From contig JAYTWR010000081.1 of the NCBI GenBank assembly GCA_043743335.1, positions 10,093 to 74,092 of the forward strand: 64,000 bases of DNA, read 5' to 3'. A program made the position numbers and the translations under genes. Position 1 is the first letter of the stretch. The number at the start of each line of letters is the position of its first letter. Below the pieces are notes generated by a model that did no database searches, had not been told where the DNA came from, and worked only from the letters and a program-made list of their open reading frames with translations. This document shows, piece after piece, positions 17,309-25,811 of this stretch. The stretch is from UBA5216 sp043743335 (lineage in GTDB: Bacteria; Pseudomonadota; Gammaproteobacteria; Burkholderiales; SG8-41).

Positions 17309-18370
17309 TCAAGCGCGGTGGTCGGCACCCACGGCATCCGCCACGCTGCTGTAGCCGTCCGCGCGCAAGCAGGCCGCCAGCTCTCGCTTGATGCTTGCCA
17401 CCAACTCCGGGCCGTGAAACACCAGCGCGGAATAGAGTTGCACGAGTGACGCGCCTGCACGAATTTTGGCGTAGGCATCTTTGCCGCTGGCGACACCGCC
17501 GCAACCCACAATGGTGATTTTGCCGCCGGTGAGCCGATACATATTCGACAAACACTGCGTCGCCAGCGCCATCAACGGCGGGCCAGACAAGCCGCCGGTT
17601 TCACCTGAGTGACGGCTCTTTAATGGCGGGCGGGTCACGGTAGTGTTACCCACAATCAGGCCGTCAATTTTTGTAGCGAGCGCTACTTCAGCAATATCGT
17701 GCAACTGCGCTTCGTCCAGATCAGGGCCCACTTTTGCCAACAGCGGCGGCAGCTTGTTTTTATCCGGCGCGGCGGCGTAGCGCGCGGCCAGCACGCGGCT
17801 AATCAAATCCTCAATCTGCGCGCGCGCCTGCAAGCTGCGCAAGCCCGGCGTGTTGGGCGACGACACATTGCACACCAGATAATCCGCCAGGCCACACACT
17901 TTGGAAATACCCGTTGCGTAGTCGGCGGCGGCGTCAGGGGCATCACGATTTTTGCCCACATTGGCACCCACGATACCGGTGCGCTGGCGCACCCGCAGCC
18001 GCTCAACAAAATACGCTAGCCCCTTGCTGTTGAAACCAAAGCGATTAATCACCGCTTGATCTTCATCCAGCCGAAACAAGCGCGGTTTGGGATTGCCCAG
18101 TTGCGGCAGTGGCGTGACGCTGCCCGCTTCGACAAAGCCAAAGCCAAACGCGAGCATGGCGTCCATGACCTCAGCGTCTTTGTCAAAACCCGCCGCCAAG
18201 CCCATGGGATTGGGAAACGACAGATTCCACACACGCGTTGCCAACAGCGGATCATCCGCAGCGTCCGCGCTGCCGGCCAAGCCGCGTTTAAGCGACCAGA
18301 CGGCCACACCGTGCGCTGCTTCGGGCGAGAGCAAATGCAGCAAGGGGCGTGCGATGGCGTAACGAGACAT
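17309..18370 (-). CDS. pyrD: Dihydroorotate dehydrogenase (quinone), class 2
   Basis: A 353-residue membrane-associated flavoprotein that oxidises dihydroorotate to orotate with quinone, step four of de novo pyrimidine synthesis. Diagnostic features are the class 2 N-terminal helix segment, FPNPMGLAAGFDKDAE, GFGFVEAGSVTPLPQ, the INRFGFNSKG loop, CNVSSPNTPGLR with the catalytic Ser, and IVGCGGVASGKDAY for FMN phosphate binding. The length is typical. The gene lies downstream of pyrE on the same strand, separated by a palindrome and an A/T-rich repeat that ends four bases before the ATG, so the start has no clear Shine-Dalgarno sequence. Confidence 0.96.
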   Translation of the reverse strand: MSRYAIARPLLHLLSPEAAHGVAVWSLKRGLAGSADAADDPLLATRVWNLSFPNPMGLAAGFDKDAEVMDAMLAFGFGFVEAGSVTPLPQLGNPKPRLFRLDEDQAVINRFGFNSKGLAYFVERLRVRQRTGIVGANVGKNRDAPDAAADYATGISKVCGLADYLVCNVSSPNTPGLRSLQARAQIEDLISRVLAARYAAAPDKNKLPPLLAKVGPDLDEAQLHDIAEVALATKIDGLIVGNTTVTRPPLKSRHSGETGGLSGPPLMALATQCLSNMYRLTGGKITIVGCGGVASGKDAYAKIRAGASLVQLYSALVFHGPELVASIKRELAACLRADGYSSVADAVGADHRA

Positions 18371-18374
18371 ACTG

Positions 18375-18407
18375 TAACTAATTGATTTTTTTAATTTTCA
18401 TATTTTT
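18375..18407 (+). repeat. A/T-rich intergenic repeat with IHF-like core, copy 4
   Basis: TAACTAATTGATTTTTTTAA and a further T-rich tail, abutting the pyrD start codon. The complement contains AATCAATTAGTTA, a perfect WATCAANNNNTTR. Confidence 0.75.
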
Positions 18408-18413
18408 AACCGT

Positions 18414-18467
18414 CGACAAGCTCAGGACGCACGGCCTATTGGGGCACCGTGCGTGGTGAGCTTGTCG
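18414..18467. repeat. REP-like palindrome between pyrE and pyrD
   Basis: Arms 18414-18434 (CGACAAGCTCAGGACGCACGG) and 18447-18467 are inverted repeats of 21 bp with two mismatches and a 12-nt loop. The GACAAGCTCA core is a motif often seen in dispersed palindromes of proteobacteria (general knowledge). It could stabilise or terminate the pyrE transcript. Confidence 0.75.
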
Positions 18468-18514
18468 AACCACCAGTGACCATCAGGGTCATGGTGTCAG
18501 ACACTGCTGGCACC

Positions 18515-19216
18515 TTATTCACTACCCGCGCTCGCCGTACCGCCATGCGCCTTCGACCAGCCACGCGGATCGTGAATAAATTTTTCCACCTCAGCCAGCA
18601 TCTTGGCATCAAACGTATTCGCCGCCTTGGCCACAGCCAACACATCTTGCCACGTGGCCAGCCAGTGCATTTTGACGCCCATGTCGTCAAGCAGCTTCGC
18701 GCCTTCGGGGAAAATGTTGTAATAAAAATTCACGAACACGTGATTGCATTTTGTGCCGGCGGCCCGCAGCGCATTGCAGAAATTGACTTTGCTGCCGCCA
18801 TCGGTGGCGAGATCTTCCACCAGCAGCACGCGCTGGCCCTCAGTGACCACACCTTCAATCTGCGCGTTGCGGCCAAAGCCCTTGGCCTTTTTACGCACAT
18901 ACTGCATCGGCAACATCATGCGATCCGCAAACCACGCAGCGTAGGGTATGCCCGCCGTCTCGCCGCCCGCCACGGCGTCGAACTGCTCAAAGCCGACATC
19001 GCGATGAATGGTCGACACGCCAAAATCCGTCAACGTCTGCCGCACGCGCGGAAACGAAATCAGCCGCCGACAATCCGTATAAACCGGACTCGCCAGCCCC
19101 GACGTGTAAATGTAGGGCTTGTCGACCATAAACTGCACGGCATCCACCTCAATCAGCATCTTTGCCGTGAGTTCAGCCATGACTTTTTTGTCTGGAAATC
19201 CGATACCGTGTGACAT
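18515..19216 (-). CDS. pyrE: Orotate phosphoribosyltransferase
   Basis: A 233-residue enzyme that joins orotate and PRPP to give OMP. The PRPP-binding motif is VLLVEDLATDGGSK, and the substrate loops are YTSGLASPVYTDCR and AGGETAGIPYAAW. ATG 19216 has AAAGGG eight bases upstream and is preferred over an internal ATG (MAELTAK). It is the longer, about 230-residue type rather than the shorter E. coli type. It lies upstream of pyrD on the same strand, giving two consecutive steps of pyrimidine synthesis; a palindrome separates the two. A divergent Crp/Fnr gene lies 207 bp away. Confidence 0.93.
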   Translation of the reverse strand: MSHGIGFPDKKVMAELTAKMLIEVDAVQFMVDKPYIYTSGLASPVYTDCRRLISFPRVRQTLTDFGVSTIHRDVGFEQFDAVAGGETAGIPYAAWFADRMMLPMQYVRKKAKGFGRNAQIEGVVTEGQRVLLVEDLATDGGSKVNFCNALRAAGTKCNHVFVNFYYNIFPEGAKLLDDMGVKMHWLATWQDVLAVAKAANTFDAKMLAEVEKFIHDPRGWSKAHGGTASAGSE

Positions 19217-19423
19217 GAAACGACCCTTTGCGTTGGCGTTTGGCTACAGGGGTATTTTACCGCGTCGCTATGGCGATCGACGTCCGCACGGTACGAACTG
19301 CCGCCAGCGTGGCACCTCAAGATTGTGTTAAAACCTTTAGGGTCGTTACAATGCCTGCCAAGCCCCGTCCGCCTTATCGCATATTGGACGCTCGTTCGGC
19401 GCACACTTTCTGAGTCGCTCCCC

Positions 19424-20083
19424 ATGCCACAAAAACGCGCACCGTTGTCTAACGACGAACTACTGAAAGCGCTGCCGCCGCTGGTTGAAGCATTGGCGCG
19501 TAAAGGCGTGATTCGCAGCTATCGGGCAAATACCACACTGATTACGGAGGGGGATCGCGGCGAAAACGTATTCGTGGTGCTCAGTGGCACGGTACGTATT
19601 TTTTGCTCAGAAACCACGGGCAAAGAAATTACGCTTGCACTGTACGAGCCGGGCGAGTACGTCGGTGAAATGTCTTTGGATGGCGGCGTGCGTTCCGCCA
19701 GCGTCGTAACGGAAAGCCTCTGTGTGTGCTCTATGGTCAATGGCTTGGTAATGCGGGAGCATTTGATACAGCAGCCGGAGTTTGCGCTTGAGCTGATACA
19801 ACGGCTGATCCGCCGTACGCGGCTCGCGACGGCAAGCGCGCGCAGCCTGGCACTGCTGGATGCTTACGGGAGGCTCACCCATCTGTTAAACGGGCTTGCG
19901 ATTGAACTTTCCGATGGCACGCGACGTATCCGTGAAAAATTGACGCACCTAGCTCTTGCGCAGCGTATCGGCTGCACGCGCGAGTTAGTCAGCCGAATAC
20001 TTAAGGATTTGGAGTCCGGCGGCTATATCGCCGTCGAAGACCGCCGCTTTATGCTACTGAAAAAATTGCCTGCAAAATGGTGA
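19424..20083 (+). CDS. Crp/Fnr-family transcriptional regulator
   Basis: A 219-residue regulator. The N-terminal cyclic-nucleotide-binding fold is seen in ENVFVVLSGTVRIF and GEYVGEMSLDGGVRSASVV, where the Gly-Glu and Arg-Ser-Ala positions match those that contact cAMP in CRP. The C-terminal winged helix is HLALAQRIGCTRELVSRIL. There is no N-terminal Cys cluster, so it is not an oxygen-sensing Fnr. The start is ATG 19424, since the frame upstream has no family similarity. A Bug receptor gene follows 47 bp later on the same strand and may be a target. The N-terminal residues are too diverged to predict the ligand. Confidence 0.88.
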   Translation: MPQKRAPLSNDELLKALPPLVEALARKGVIRSYRANTTLITEGDRGENVFVVLSGTVRIFCSETTGKEITLALYEPGEYVGEMSLDGGVRSASVVTESLCVCSMVNGLVMREHLIQQPEFALELIQRLIRRTRLATASARSLALLDAYGRLTHLLNGLAIELSDGTRRIREKLTHLALAQRIGCTRELVSRILKDLESGGYIAVEDRRFMLLKKLPAKW

Positions 20084-20130
20084 TCGCAAATCCGTCTCCC
20101 TGCTTCGAGATATCCCTGAAAAACACAGCC

Positions 20131-21096
20131 ATGAAACGCCTCAGCGCAAGTATCGCCTTGAGTATGTGTTACCTATTCAGCCTAGCAACGCACGCCCAAT
20201 CAGCAAAGTGGCCGGAGAAACCCATACGTTTAATCGTTGCATCGGCACCAGCATCCGGAGATGACGTCGTCGCGCGTATCATCGAACCCACACTTTCCAA
20301 ATCGCTGGGCCAGCAATTGGTGATTGAATACCGTTCCGGCGCAGGCGGCTGGATCGGGCAAAAAGCGGCGTTCCAATCCGCGCCGGATGGCTATACGTTC
20401 CTGCTGGCCGGAGGCTCGATGGCTGGCGCACGCTACGGCAATCCCGAGGTCACTTACGACGTATTGCGGGATTTCACACCAGTATCACTGGTCGAAATAT
20501 CCGCATTCGTCATGGTCGTTAATGTCGGCATTCCAGCCAAAACTCTTAAAGAATTCATAACTTTGGCTCGTAGCCATCCCGGCAAAATGAATTTCAGCAC
20601 GGGCGGCCCCGGCCAAATTCCCCATTGGAGCGCGCTGCTGTTCAACCAAATGGCGAGCATTAAGGCCATTGGCGTACCGTACAAGGATTTCCCCCAAGGC
20701 GTCAGGGATGTCATGGCTGGCAGTAACGATTACGTCTTTACGCCTTTCGCCATTGCAGCCAGCAACTGGGGCAAGTTACGCGCCTTGGGTGTCACCAGCC
20801 CCATGCGCTCGCCCGCATTTCCGGCCATACCCACCATCGCCGAAGCAGGATTACCGGGCTACGAGCTACCGGCGTGGCGCAGCATCATGGGGCCTGCTGG
20901 CGTCAGCAAAGATATTGTGGCAACACTAAACACCGCCATCGCGCGCACCTTGGCCACACGCGATGTGCGCGAACGCCTGAAGGCCTCCGGATCGGAGCCG
21001 TCACCGACCACACCCGAAGCGCTGTTGCAGCGCTACGCCGACTGGATTGCGCGATTTGCGAAAATTGCCAAGTCGGCGGGGGTTACACCGCCTTAA
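20131..21096 (+). CDS. Bug-family periplasmic solute-binding receptor (TctC-like)
   Basis: A 321-residue exported protein with a clear leader (MKRLSASIALSMCYLFSLAT, cut near HAQS). Family motifs are WPEKPIRLIVASAPASGDDVVARI, VIEYRSGAGGWIG, SAPDGYTFLL and AEAGLPGYELPAWRS. It should capture a small carboxylate or related ligand in the periplasm. It follows the Crp/Fnr regulator on the same strand with a 47-bp gap, so the two probably share a transcript. No transporter membrane genes are present. The AxASGDD stretch differs from the usual GGxxD loop and suggests a different ligand from the two other Bug proteins here (inference). Confidence 0.87.
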   Translation: MKRLSASIALSMCYLFSLATHAQSAKWPEKPIRLIVASAPASGDDVVARIIEPTLSKSLGQQLVIEYRSGAGGWIGQKAAFQSAPDGYTFLLAGGSMAGARYGNPEVTYDVLRDFTPVSLVEISAFVMVVNVGIPAKTLKEFITLARSHPGKMNFSTGGPGQIPHWSALLFNQMASIKAIGVPYKDFPQGVRDVMAGSNDYVFTPFAIAASNWGKLRALGVTSPMRSPAFPAIPTIAEAGLPGYELPAWRSIMGPAGVSKDIVATLNTAIARTLATRDVRERLKASGSEPSPTTPEALLQRYADWIARFAKIAKSAGVTPP

Positions 21097-21128
21097 CGTT
21101 GGATACCGCACAAGAGGACGTCTAGTGA

Positions 21129-22370
21129 CTACACTTGGGTTATCAGTCCCGACATAGCAAAAAAACCTGCGCCCGTACTCGTTACACGAATCTTGAAAGT
21201 GGTGGGTAGACCAGCAGAGGAAATAGCTGCGACCGCCTTGTTGGCGCTGGGGATTGCTGATCTCACGGGGTTGGTGCCTACCGGATTGCCACCCGCATCA
21301 CAAACAGTAATGTCAACGCACGCACAGTATGGCGATGTATATTCCACGTCCCACGCCACGTTGAACTGTCCCTTTTTATTGACATAACTCGTCTTCGTCG
21401 CGGGGGCAGTAACATCGCACACACTGACAGTGCTGATAGGGCCACCCACCGCTCGTCCAAAGTGCGCCATACCCTGGCTTACACAGCGTAGTGAACGACT
21501 TAGCAATTGCGCAGACGCAATCAAATGCGCCTTCACCGCTATTGGTTTCCATGTGGGATTCTGCACACGCACAACTGCTGCCAATGCGGCGACATGCGCC
21601 GTTGCGGGTGACGTTCCGGTGTAATAACGGTAACCTGGCTCATACGTACCGCCAGATGGTGCCGCCCCCACTAAAGGCACTGTACTCACTATCGACACGC
21701 CGGGCGCGCCAAGGTGAACAGAAGTGGCACCGTAATTTGAAAATGACGGGCGCTCATCAGTGAAATCGCACATCTTCACCGCCGACAGGGCGATCGCATC
21801 CGTATAGTCTGTCGCCATGACGGTGATCACGTTGGGCAAATTACCATGATTTGCCGGCCAATTAGGATAACGATCATTGTCCATGCCCTGGTTACCAGCA
21901 GCCACCACAAACAAAACATTGTCGGCTTTTGAAATGGCCTTGTGCAGACAATGGTTTGAGTCATGGGCGCAATCCCAAGACAGAACAACAACTCGCGCGC
22001 CGTCCGCAACAGCTACATCAATGGCTGCTGCACCGTCTTTTGCATTGGGGAAAACTTGCTGACTACAGCATTTTACGGACAGCAGCTTAATCCGCGGAGA
22101 AGGTACATTCTTGGTCAAGAACGCAATGGTGCCAGCCAGCAGCGTTCCGTGGTCGTCATCGTCGCGCGTACCGCCAGCAATGACTGTCTTCGGAGGCTTC
22201 ATGCAGGACGCCAAATCCGGGTGCTTATGATCCACACCCGAATCGACAATACCAATGATGAGTGAGGGGCCATCCGCAGGCACTGCACGGGCGATGACAC
22301 CCTCTGACCAGCCCATCCGTGTCAATGACCAATTTTTCGCGAGCTGCGGCGGCTTATCATCTTCTGCCAT
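21129..22370 (-). CDS. Subtilisin-like (S8) serine protease without signal peptide
   Basis: A 413-residue subtilase with the full triad: Asp43 (IGIVDSGVD), His74 (DDDHGTLLAG), Asn160 (VAAGNQG, oxyanion hole) and Ser254 (TGTSPATAHVA). There is no signal peptide and no room for a prodomain, so it may act in the cytoplasm or be exported by another route. About 100 residues after the catalytic domain form a beta-rich tail of unknown role with several Cys. ATG 22370 follows GGGAG and is preferred over GTG 22382. It is the last gene of a minus-strand run: cyclase-TPR, PAP2-like, subtilase. Confidence 0.85.
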   Translation of the reverse strand: MAEDDKPPQLAKNWSLTRMGWSEGVIARAVPADGPSLIIGIVDSGVDHKHPDLASCMKPPKTVIAGGTRDDDDHGTLLAGTIAFLTKNVPSPRIKLLSVKCCSQQVFPNAKDGAAAIDVAVADGARVVVLSWDCAHDSNHCLHKAISKADNVLFVVAAGNQGMDNDRYPNWPANHGNLPNVITVMATDYTDAIALSAVKMCDFTDERPSFSNYGATSVHLGAPGVSIVSTVPLVGAAPSGGTYEPGYRYYTGTSPATAHVAALAAVVRVQNPTWKPIAVKAHLIASAQLLSRSLRCVSQGMAHFGRAVGGPISTVSVCDVTAPATKTSYVNKKGQFNVAWDVEYTSPYCACVDITVCDAGGNPVGTNPVRSAIPSANKAVAAISSAGLPTTFKIRVTSTGAGFFAMSGLITQV

Positions 22371-22438
22371 GATGGCTCCCACTATAAGGCATACGATTTT
22401 TCATATATTTCAATGAGTTTCCGAAAGTCGGCGTAGGC

Positions 22439-23347
22439 TTATTTATATTGCGGGAATTCACTTTGCGCTAACGTGATCAACGCCAAAAGTTGTGGGCATG
22501 TGTTGATCAAATGGTCCTCTATTTGTTTCGCCACCAAAAATCCCGCCTCGTTGTCGACATCAAAATGCAGCCCAGCTATCTTGCGGTTATCGGCTATGCG
22601 CCTAGACAATGCAAACAGCCCCGTATGGTCAACAGCCCATTTGGCCGGCGCTACTGATTGTGGAAAATTATTTAACGCCCGCTTCAATAAAAAGGAAATC
22701 AGGTAGGCCTGCAGCGAATGCCCAGAGGGATACGACGCCGTAGCCGGTGGGTCAATCATGGGGACAATCGCTGGGCTCAACTGAGATGGGCGCAACGCAT
22801 TGCATTCCTGCTTCAAACGCATGACCGCCAGCTCCCCTATTTTGCGCGCCACGCGGATCAGCAAATTGACATGGGGCTGTTTCGCCGGGTTGATATTCAG
22901 CATGCCAAACCAGTAATTAATCGCGCCATCGGCATCATGCTGATCAATAATTTCCGCAAAACGATCTTCGCGCTCGCCCGAGGCATCCAGCATCGACTTT
23001 ACTGCGCTTTCCAGATCGGCCTGGCTTTTCCACTCGCGCCAACGCCCTTGCGCGGTGCTGAGCAACGTCGCAAACCATGTAGGGTTTTTGTCCATAAATT
23101 CACAGACATAGAGCCACGCCATATGCTCCGCATCCCAACTTGCGATAGCATCAAAGTTATTGACATAGGGCGTAGCCCCGGCCGAAGCCGGCGCAACAAG
23201 GACACCTGCGCCCGCGTCAAACGCTTGCCGTGATATCTTGTAGGTATTGCAGCGAATGCTGCTCTTGATAAGGCCATTCAGACTGACGCTGGCATTCGCA
23301 TTGGCGTTTGCATTAGCGTTCGCGTTGGCATTGGCGTTTCTATCCAT
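22439..23347 (-). CDS. PAP2/vanadium-haloperoxidase-fold protein with N-terminal Asn-Ala repeat
   Basis: A 302-residue protein with the phosphate/vanadate site of the PAP2-haloperoxidase superfamily: Lys179-x6-Arg186-Pro187 (KQECNALRP), PSGH at 207-210, and Arg255-x5-His261-x3-Asp265 (NRKIAGLHFDVD). It has no transmembrane helices, so it resembles soluble acid phosphatases or haloperoxidases rather than lipid phosphatases. Residues 4-19 are eight Asn-Ala pairs encoded by a 48-bp hexamer array (23291-23338). No signal peptide precedes the repeat. The start codon has a good GGAG. It lies 77 bp after the cyclase gene and 68 bp before the subtilase gene. Substrate unknown. Confidence 0.82.
   Translation of the reverse strand: MDRNANANANANANANANASVSLNGLIKSSIRCNTYKISRQAFDAGAGVLVAPASAGATPYVNNFDAIASWDAEHMAWLYVCEFMDKNPTWFATLLSTAQGRWREWKSQADLESAVKSMLDASGEREDRFAEIIDQHDADGAINYWFGMLNINPAKQPHVNLLIRVARKIGELAVMRLKQECNALRPSQLSPAIVPMIDPPATASYPSGHSLQAYLISFLLKRALNNFPQSVAPAKWAVDHTGLFALSRRIADNRKIAGLHFDVDNEAGFLVAKQIEDHLINTCPQLLALITLAQSEFPQYK
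23291..23338 (-). repeat. 48-bp hexamer array encoding (Asn-Ala)8
   Basis: Eight consecutive 6-bp units of the AAY GCN type near the start of the PAP2-like gene. Wobble positions vary, so the dipeptide is conserved more than the DNA. Confidence 0.9.
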
Positions 23348-23424
23348 GGTAGTTCTCCAGGTGAATGAAAGTACAACGAATGGGGCAACTGGCTACAATT
23401 CAGATGGGCTGCGCCTTGGATTAT

Positions 23425-25671
23425 TTACCCGGGCAACCCTGCGGCCCGCAAATGAGCGGCTAAACTGTCGCGCCGTTCAGGGCTTTTGTAGGCATACCCC
23501 GCGCTGAAACGCGCCACATTAAAGTCAGGCTCCAGCACGACAAGCTCACCGCCGACTTGCCGCGCCTCGTCAACTTGACCGTCGGCTGCAAGCGCTGCAA
23601 TAAGCAAGCGCAGGTTGGCTGTAAAGCCACGATTCTCGGACATCGCCTTTCGGCTCCAGTCGATGGCCTCATCGTATTGTGCACCGGTATACGCGGCCAA
23701 AGCCAATGCGGTGTAGGTATAAAACACATGGCGATCCAGCGGCGACAAACGTAAACCCACTTCGGCGCGGCGGCGACCTTCTTTCCAATCGCCGACATAG
23801 CTATAAGTTGGACTGGAGCGTACCCATGCAATAGCTGAATTGGGCCCAGCCGCAACAGCGCGATCAAAAAGTGTGAACGCCCCTTGGTAATCGCGAAGCA
23901 GTATGGAACGCACATGCCCAATCAATGCCAGTGACGACGCATCCAGACGGTCTCGCTCCAGCGCTGCATTGGCATGCTGCACAACCGCTTTTTGGTCCAC
24001 CTCAATGTTCGGCGACCACCCCTGCCCGACGCGGATCGCATGCCACAGCGCGCTATAGGCATGTGGCGCGCCATACGCTGGGTCTAACTCTATCGCACGC
24101 GCAAACATCACTTTGGCTTGATAAAACAGCTCCCGGTCAAGTCGATAGACGAGATCAAGCCCGCGTAAAAAACAGTCATATGCGTTCAAGTTATCAGGCC
24201 GCTTGCGCACAGCGCGAGTAATTTCCGCCTTTTGGAGTTGAGGCGCAATGGTCGATACCACTTGGCGTGCGACCTCATCCTGGAAGTCGAAGATATCGCC
24301 AATTTGGCCTTCAATCCGGTCGGACCACATTACGCTAAGGCTTTCGCAATCACACAGCTCAACAGTGATGCGCACCCGGCTTCCGGCGCGGCGCACACTA
24401 CCGCTAAGCACATAGCTGACACCCAGCGCCTCTCGCACTCTACGCGGATCCGCTCCTTCGCCACGAAACGACAGCGTGGAGCCGCGCGAGACGACAAAAA
24501 CGTCCGGCTCTGCAGCCAATGCGTTGACGATCTCATCCACGATGCCATCGCCAAAATAGTTGCCGTCGGCGGCATTGCTATCGACAAACGGCAATACCGC
24601 GATCGACCGCCGCCCCGCGCTGCGGCCAAGCACGCGAGACTCGGCCAGCGGCCCCGGTCGTTCGAGCAGGCTGTACGCACGCACTCCGGCCGCGATACCT
24701 TTCAGATCAAGATAACCGAGATCGTGCATGGTCACAGCAAAACGACCACGAACCAATTCTTCTACCGCTGATGAGACCACTATCCCGCCGGGCGCGGCAA
24801 ACTCCTGCAACCGCGCTGCGATGTTAACCACCGAGCCTTGAAGATCATCCTCCCAGACGGTCACATCGCCAGCGTGTATGGCAGCCCGCAGCCTGAAAAG
24901 CGGAGATGTATCAATTTGTTGTGCGAAATAGCCCTGCACCTCCAGAACGCAGGCTAGCGCTTGATGTGCCGCTTCGAACACCACCAGCATGCCGTCACCC
25001 AAGCGACGAAAAATGTCGCCTTGATTCAGCGCCACTGCAGGCTCCACGCAGTTAATGAGCAGATCACTCCATCGCCGCAAGGTAGCGGCCTCATCGCGCT
25101 CCACCAAACTCGTAAAGCCGACGACATCCATCATCACAATGACGGCTAAACGATGAGAATTGCCCATCGATGATGAGTTATGTCCGTCGTGTAACCGTAC
25201 CTTTGAACTGGCTAAGGCTCTTGGCATTTCTTCTGCAGACCCATTGACGTGGAAGTTCTCCTTGCACGCAGAGCGCTCCCAAGTTCCCTTGATTGAGTCA
25301 CATACGAACATGCCATTTAACGTGGCGCAGCCACTTAATGGATCGTTCGCTCTCCGTGTAAACACTGTAGCACACGTAGATTCATGGGAGACGCAATCGA
25401 TCTGCGAATGCGGCTGCGACGCTTGAAACAGAAATGGCTCAGAATCCTCATTGATAAACGTATCGTATGGTGGATTTGACGTATCTGCCACAAGGAGTGC
25501 AGCACCCAGCTCGGCCTGCCATGCAAAGGCATGAACAGGCGCCGGACATAACCACAACCAAGCTTGCACCATTGCCAGCAGAACTGCGGCCAAGGCACTA
25601 CACGAGCGCAGCCGGTACCGCCGATACGCACTTTGGCGGGCTATGTTCTCTTGCTGACTTTTCGATGCCAT
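23425..25671 (-). CDS. Class III adenylate/guanylate cyclase with TolB-like and TPR regions
   Basis: The cyclase domain shows both metal Asp residues (MMDVVGFTSL and RRLGDGMLVVF) and the transition-state Asn/Arg (GSVVNIAARL). A domain with FGDGIVDEIVNAL and YVLSGSVRRAG follows, as in many TPR cyclases, then several TPR units to the C-terminus (VFYTYTALALAAY, YDEAIDWSRKAM). The start is uncertain: ATG 25671 gives an extra N-terminal stretch of about 170 residues with one hydrophobic helix and several Cys, not typical of the family; ATGs at 25227 or 25167 would begin just before the cyclase domain. No start has a clear ribosome site. It is first in a run with the PAP2-like and subtilase genes and divergent from the trypsin-like gene. 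Confidence 0.8.
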   Translation of the reverse strand: MASKSQQENIARQSAYRRYRLRSCSALAAVLLAMVQAWLWLCPAPVHAFAWQAELGAALLVADTSNPPYDTFINEDSEPFLFQASQPHSQIDCVSHESTCATVFTRRANDPLSGCATLNGMFVCDSIKGTWERSACKENFHVNGSAEEMPRALASSKVRLHDGHNSSSMGNSHRLAVIVMMDVVGFTSLVERDEAATLRRWSDLLINCVEPAVALNQGDIFRRLGDGMLVVFEAAHQALACVLEVQGYFAQQIDTSPLFRLRAAIHAGDVTVWEDDLQGSVVNIAARLQEFAAPGGIVVSSAVEELVRGRFAVTMHDLGYLDLKGIAAGVRAYSLLERPGPLAESRVLGRSAGRRSIAVLPFVDSNAADGNYFGDGIVDEIVNALAAEPDVFVVSRGSTLSFRGEGADPRRVREALGVSYVLSGSVRRAGSRVRITVELCDCESLSVMWSDRIEGQIGDIFDFQDEVARQVVSTIAPQLQKAEITRAVRKRPDNLNAYDCFLRGLDLVYRLDRELFYQAKVMFARAIELDPAYGAPHAYSALWHAIRVGQGWSPNIEVDQKAVVQHANAALERDRLDASSLALIGHVRSILLRDYQGAFTLFDRAVAAGPNSAIAWVRSSPTYSYVGDWKEGRRRAEVGLRLSPLDRHVFYTYTALALAAYTGAQYDEAIDWSRKAMSENRGFTANLRLLIAALAADGQVDEARQVGGELVVLEPDFNVARFSAGYAYKSPERRDSLAAHLRAAGLPG

Positions 25672-25811
25672 GAGTTTAGTGTATCGCTCTTGCTTCAGCG
25701 CATTGTGTGAAATATTTACATTGAAAAACACCTTGAATCCATCGACGCTCAAATCATTTGCGTCCAGCGCTGGATGCAGCCTCAAAGCCACACTAACCTT
25801 GGAGACCTATC

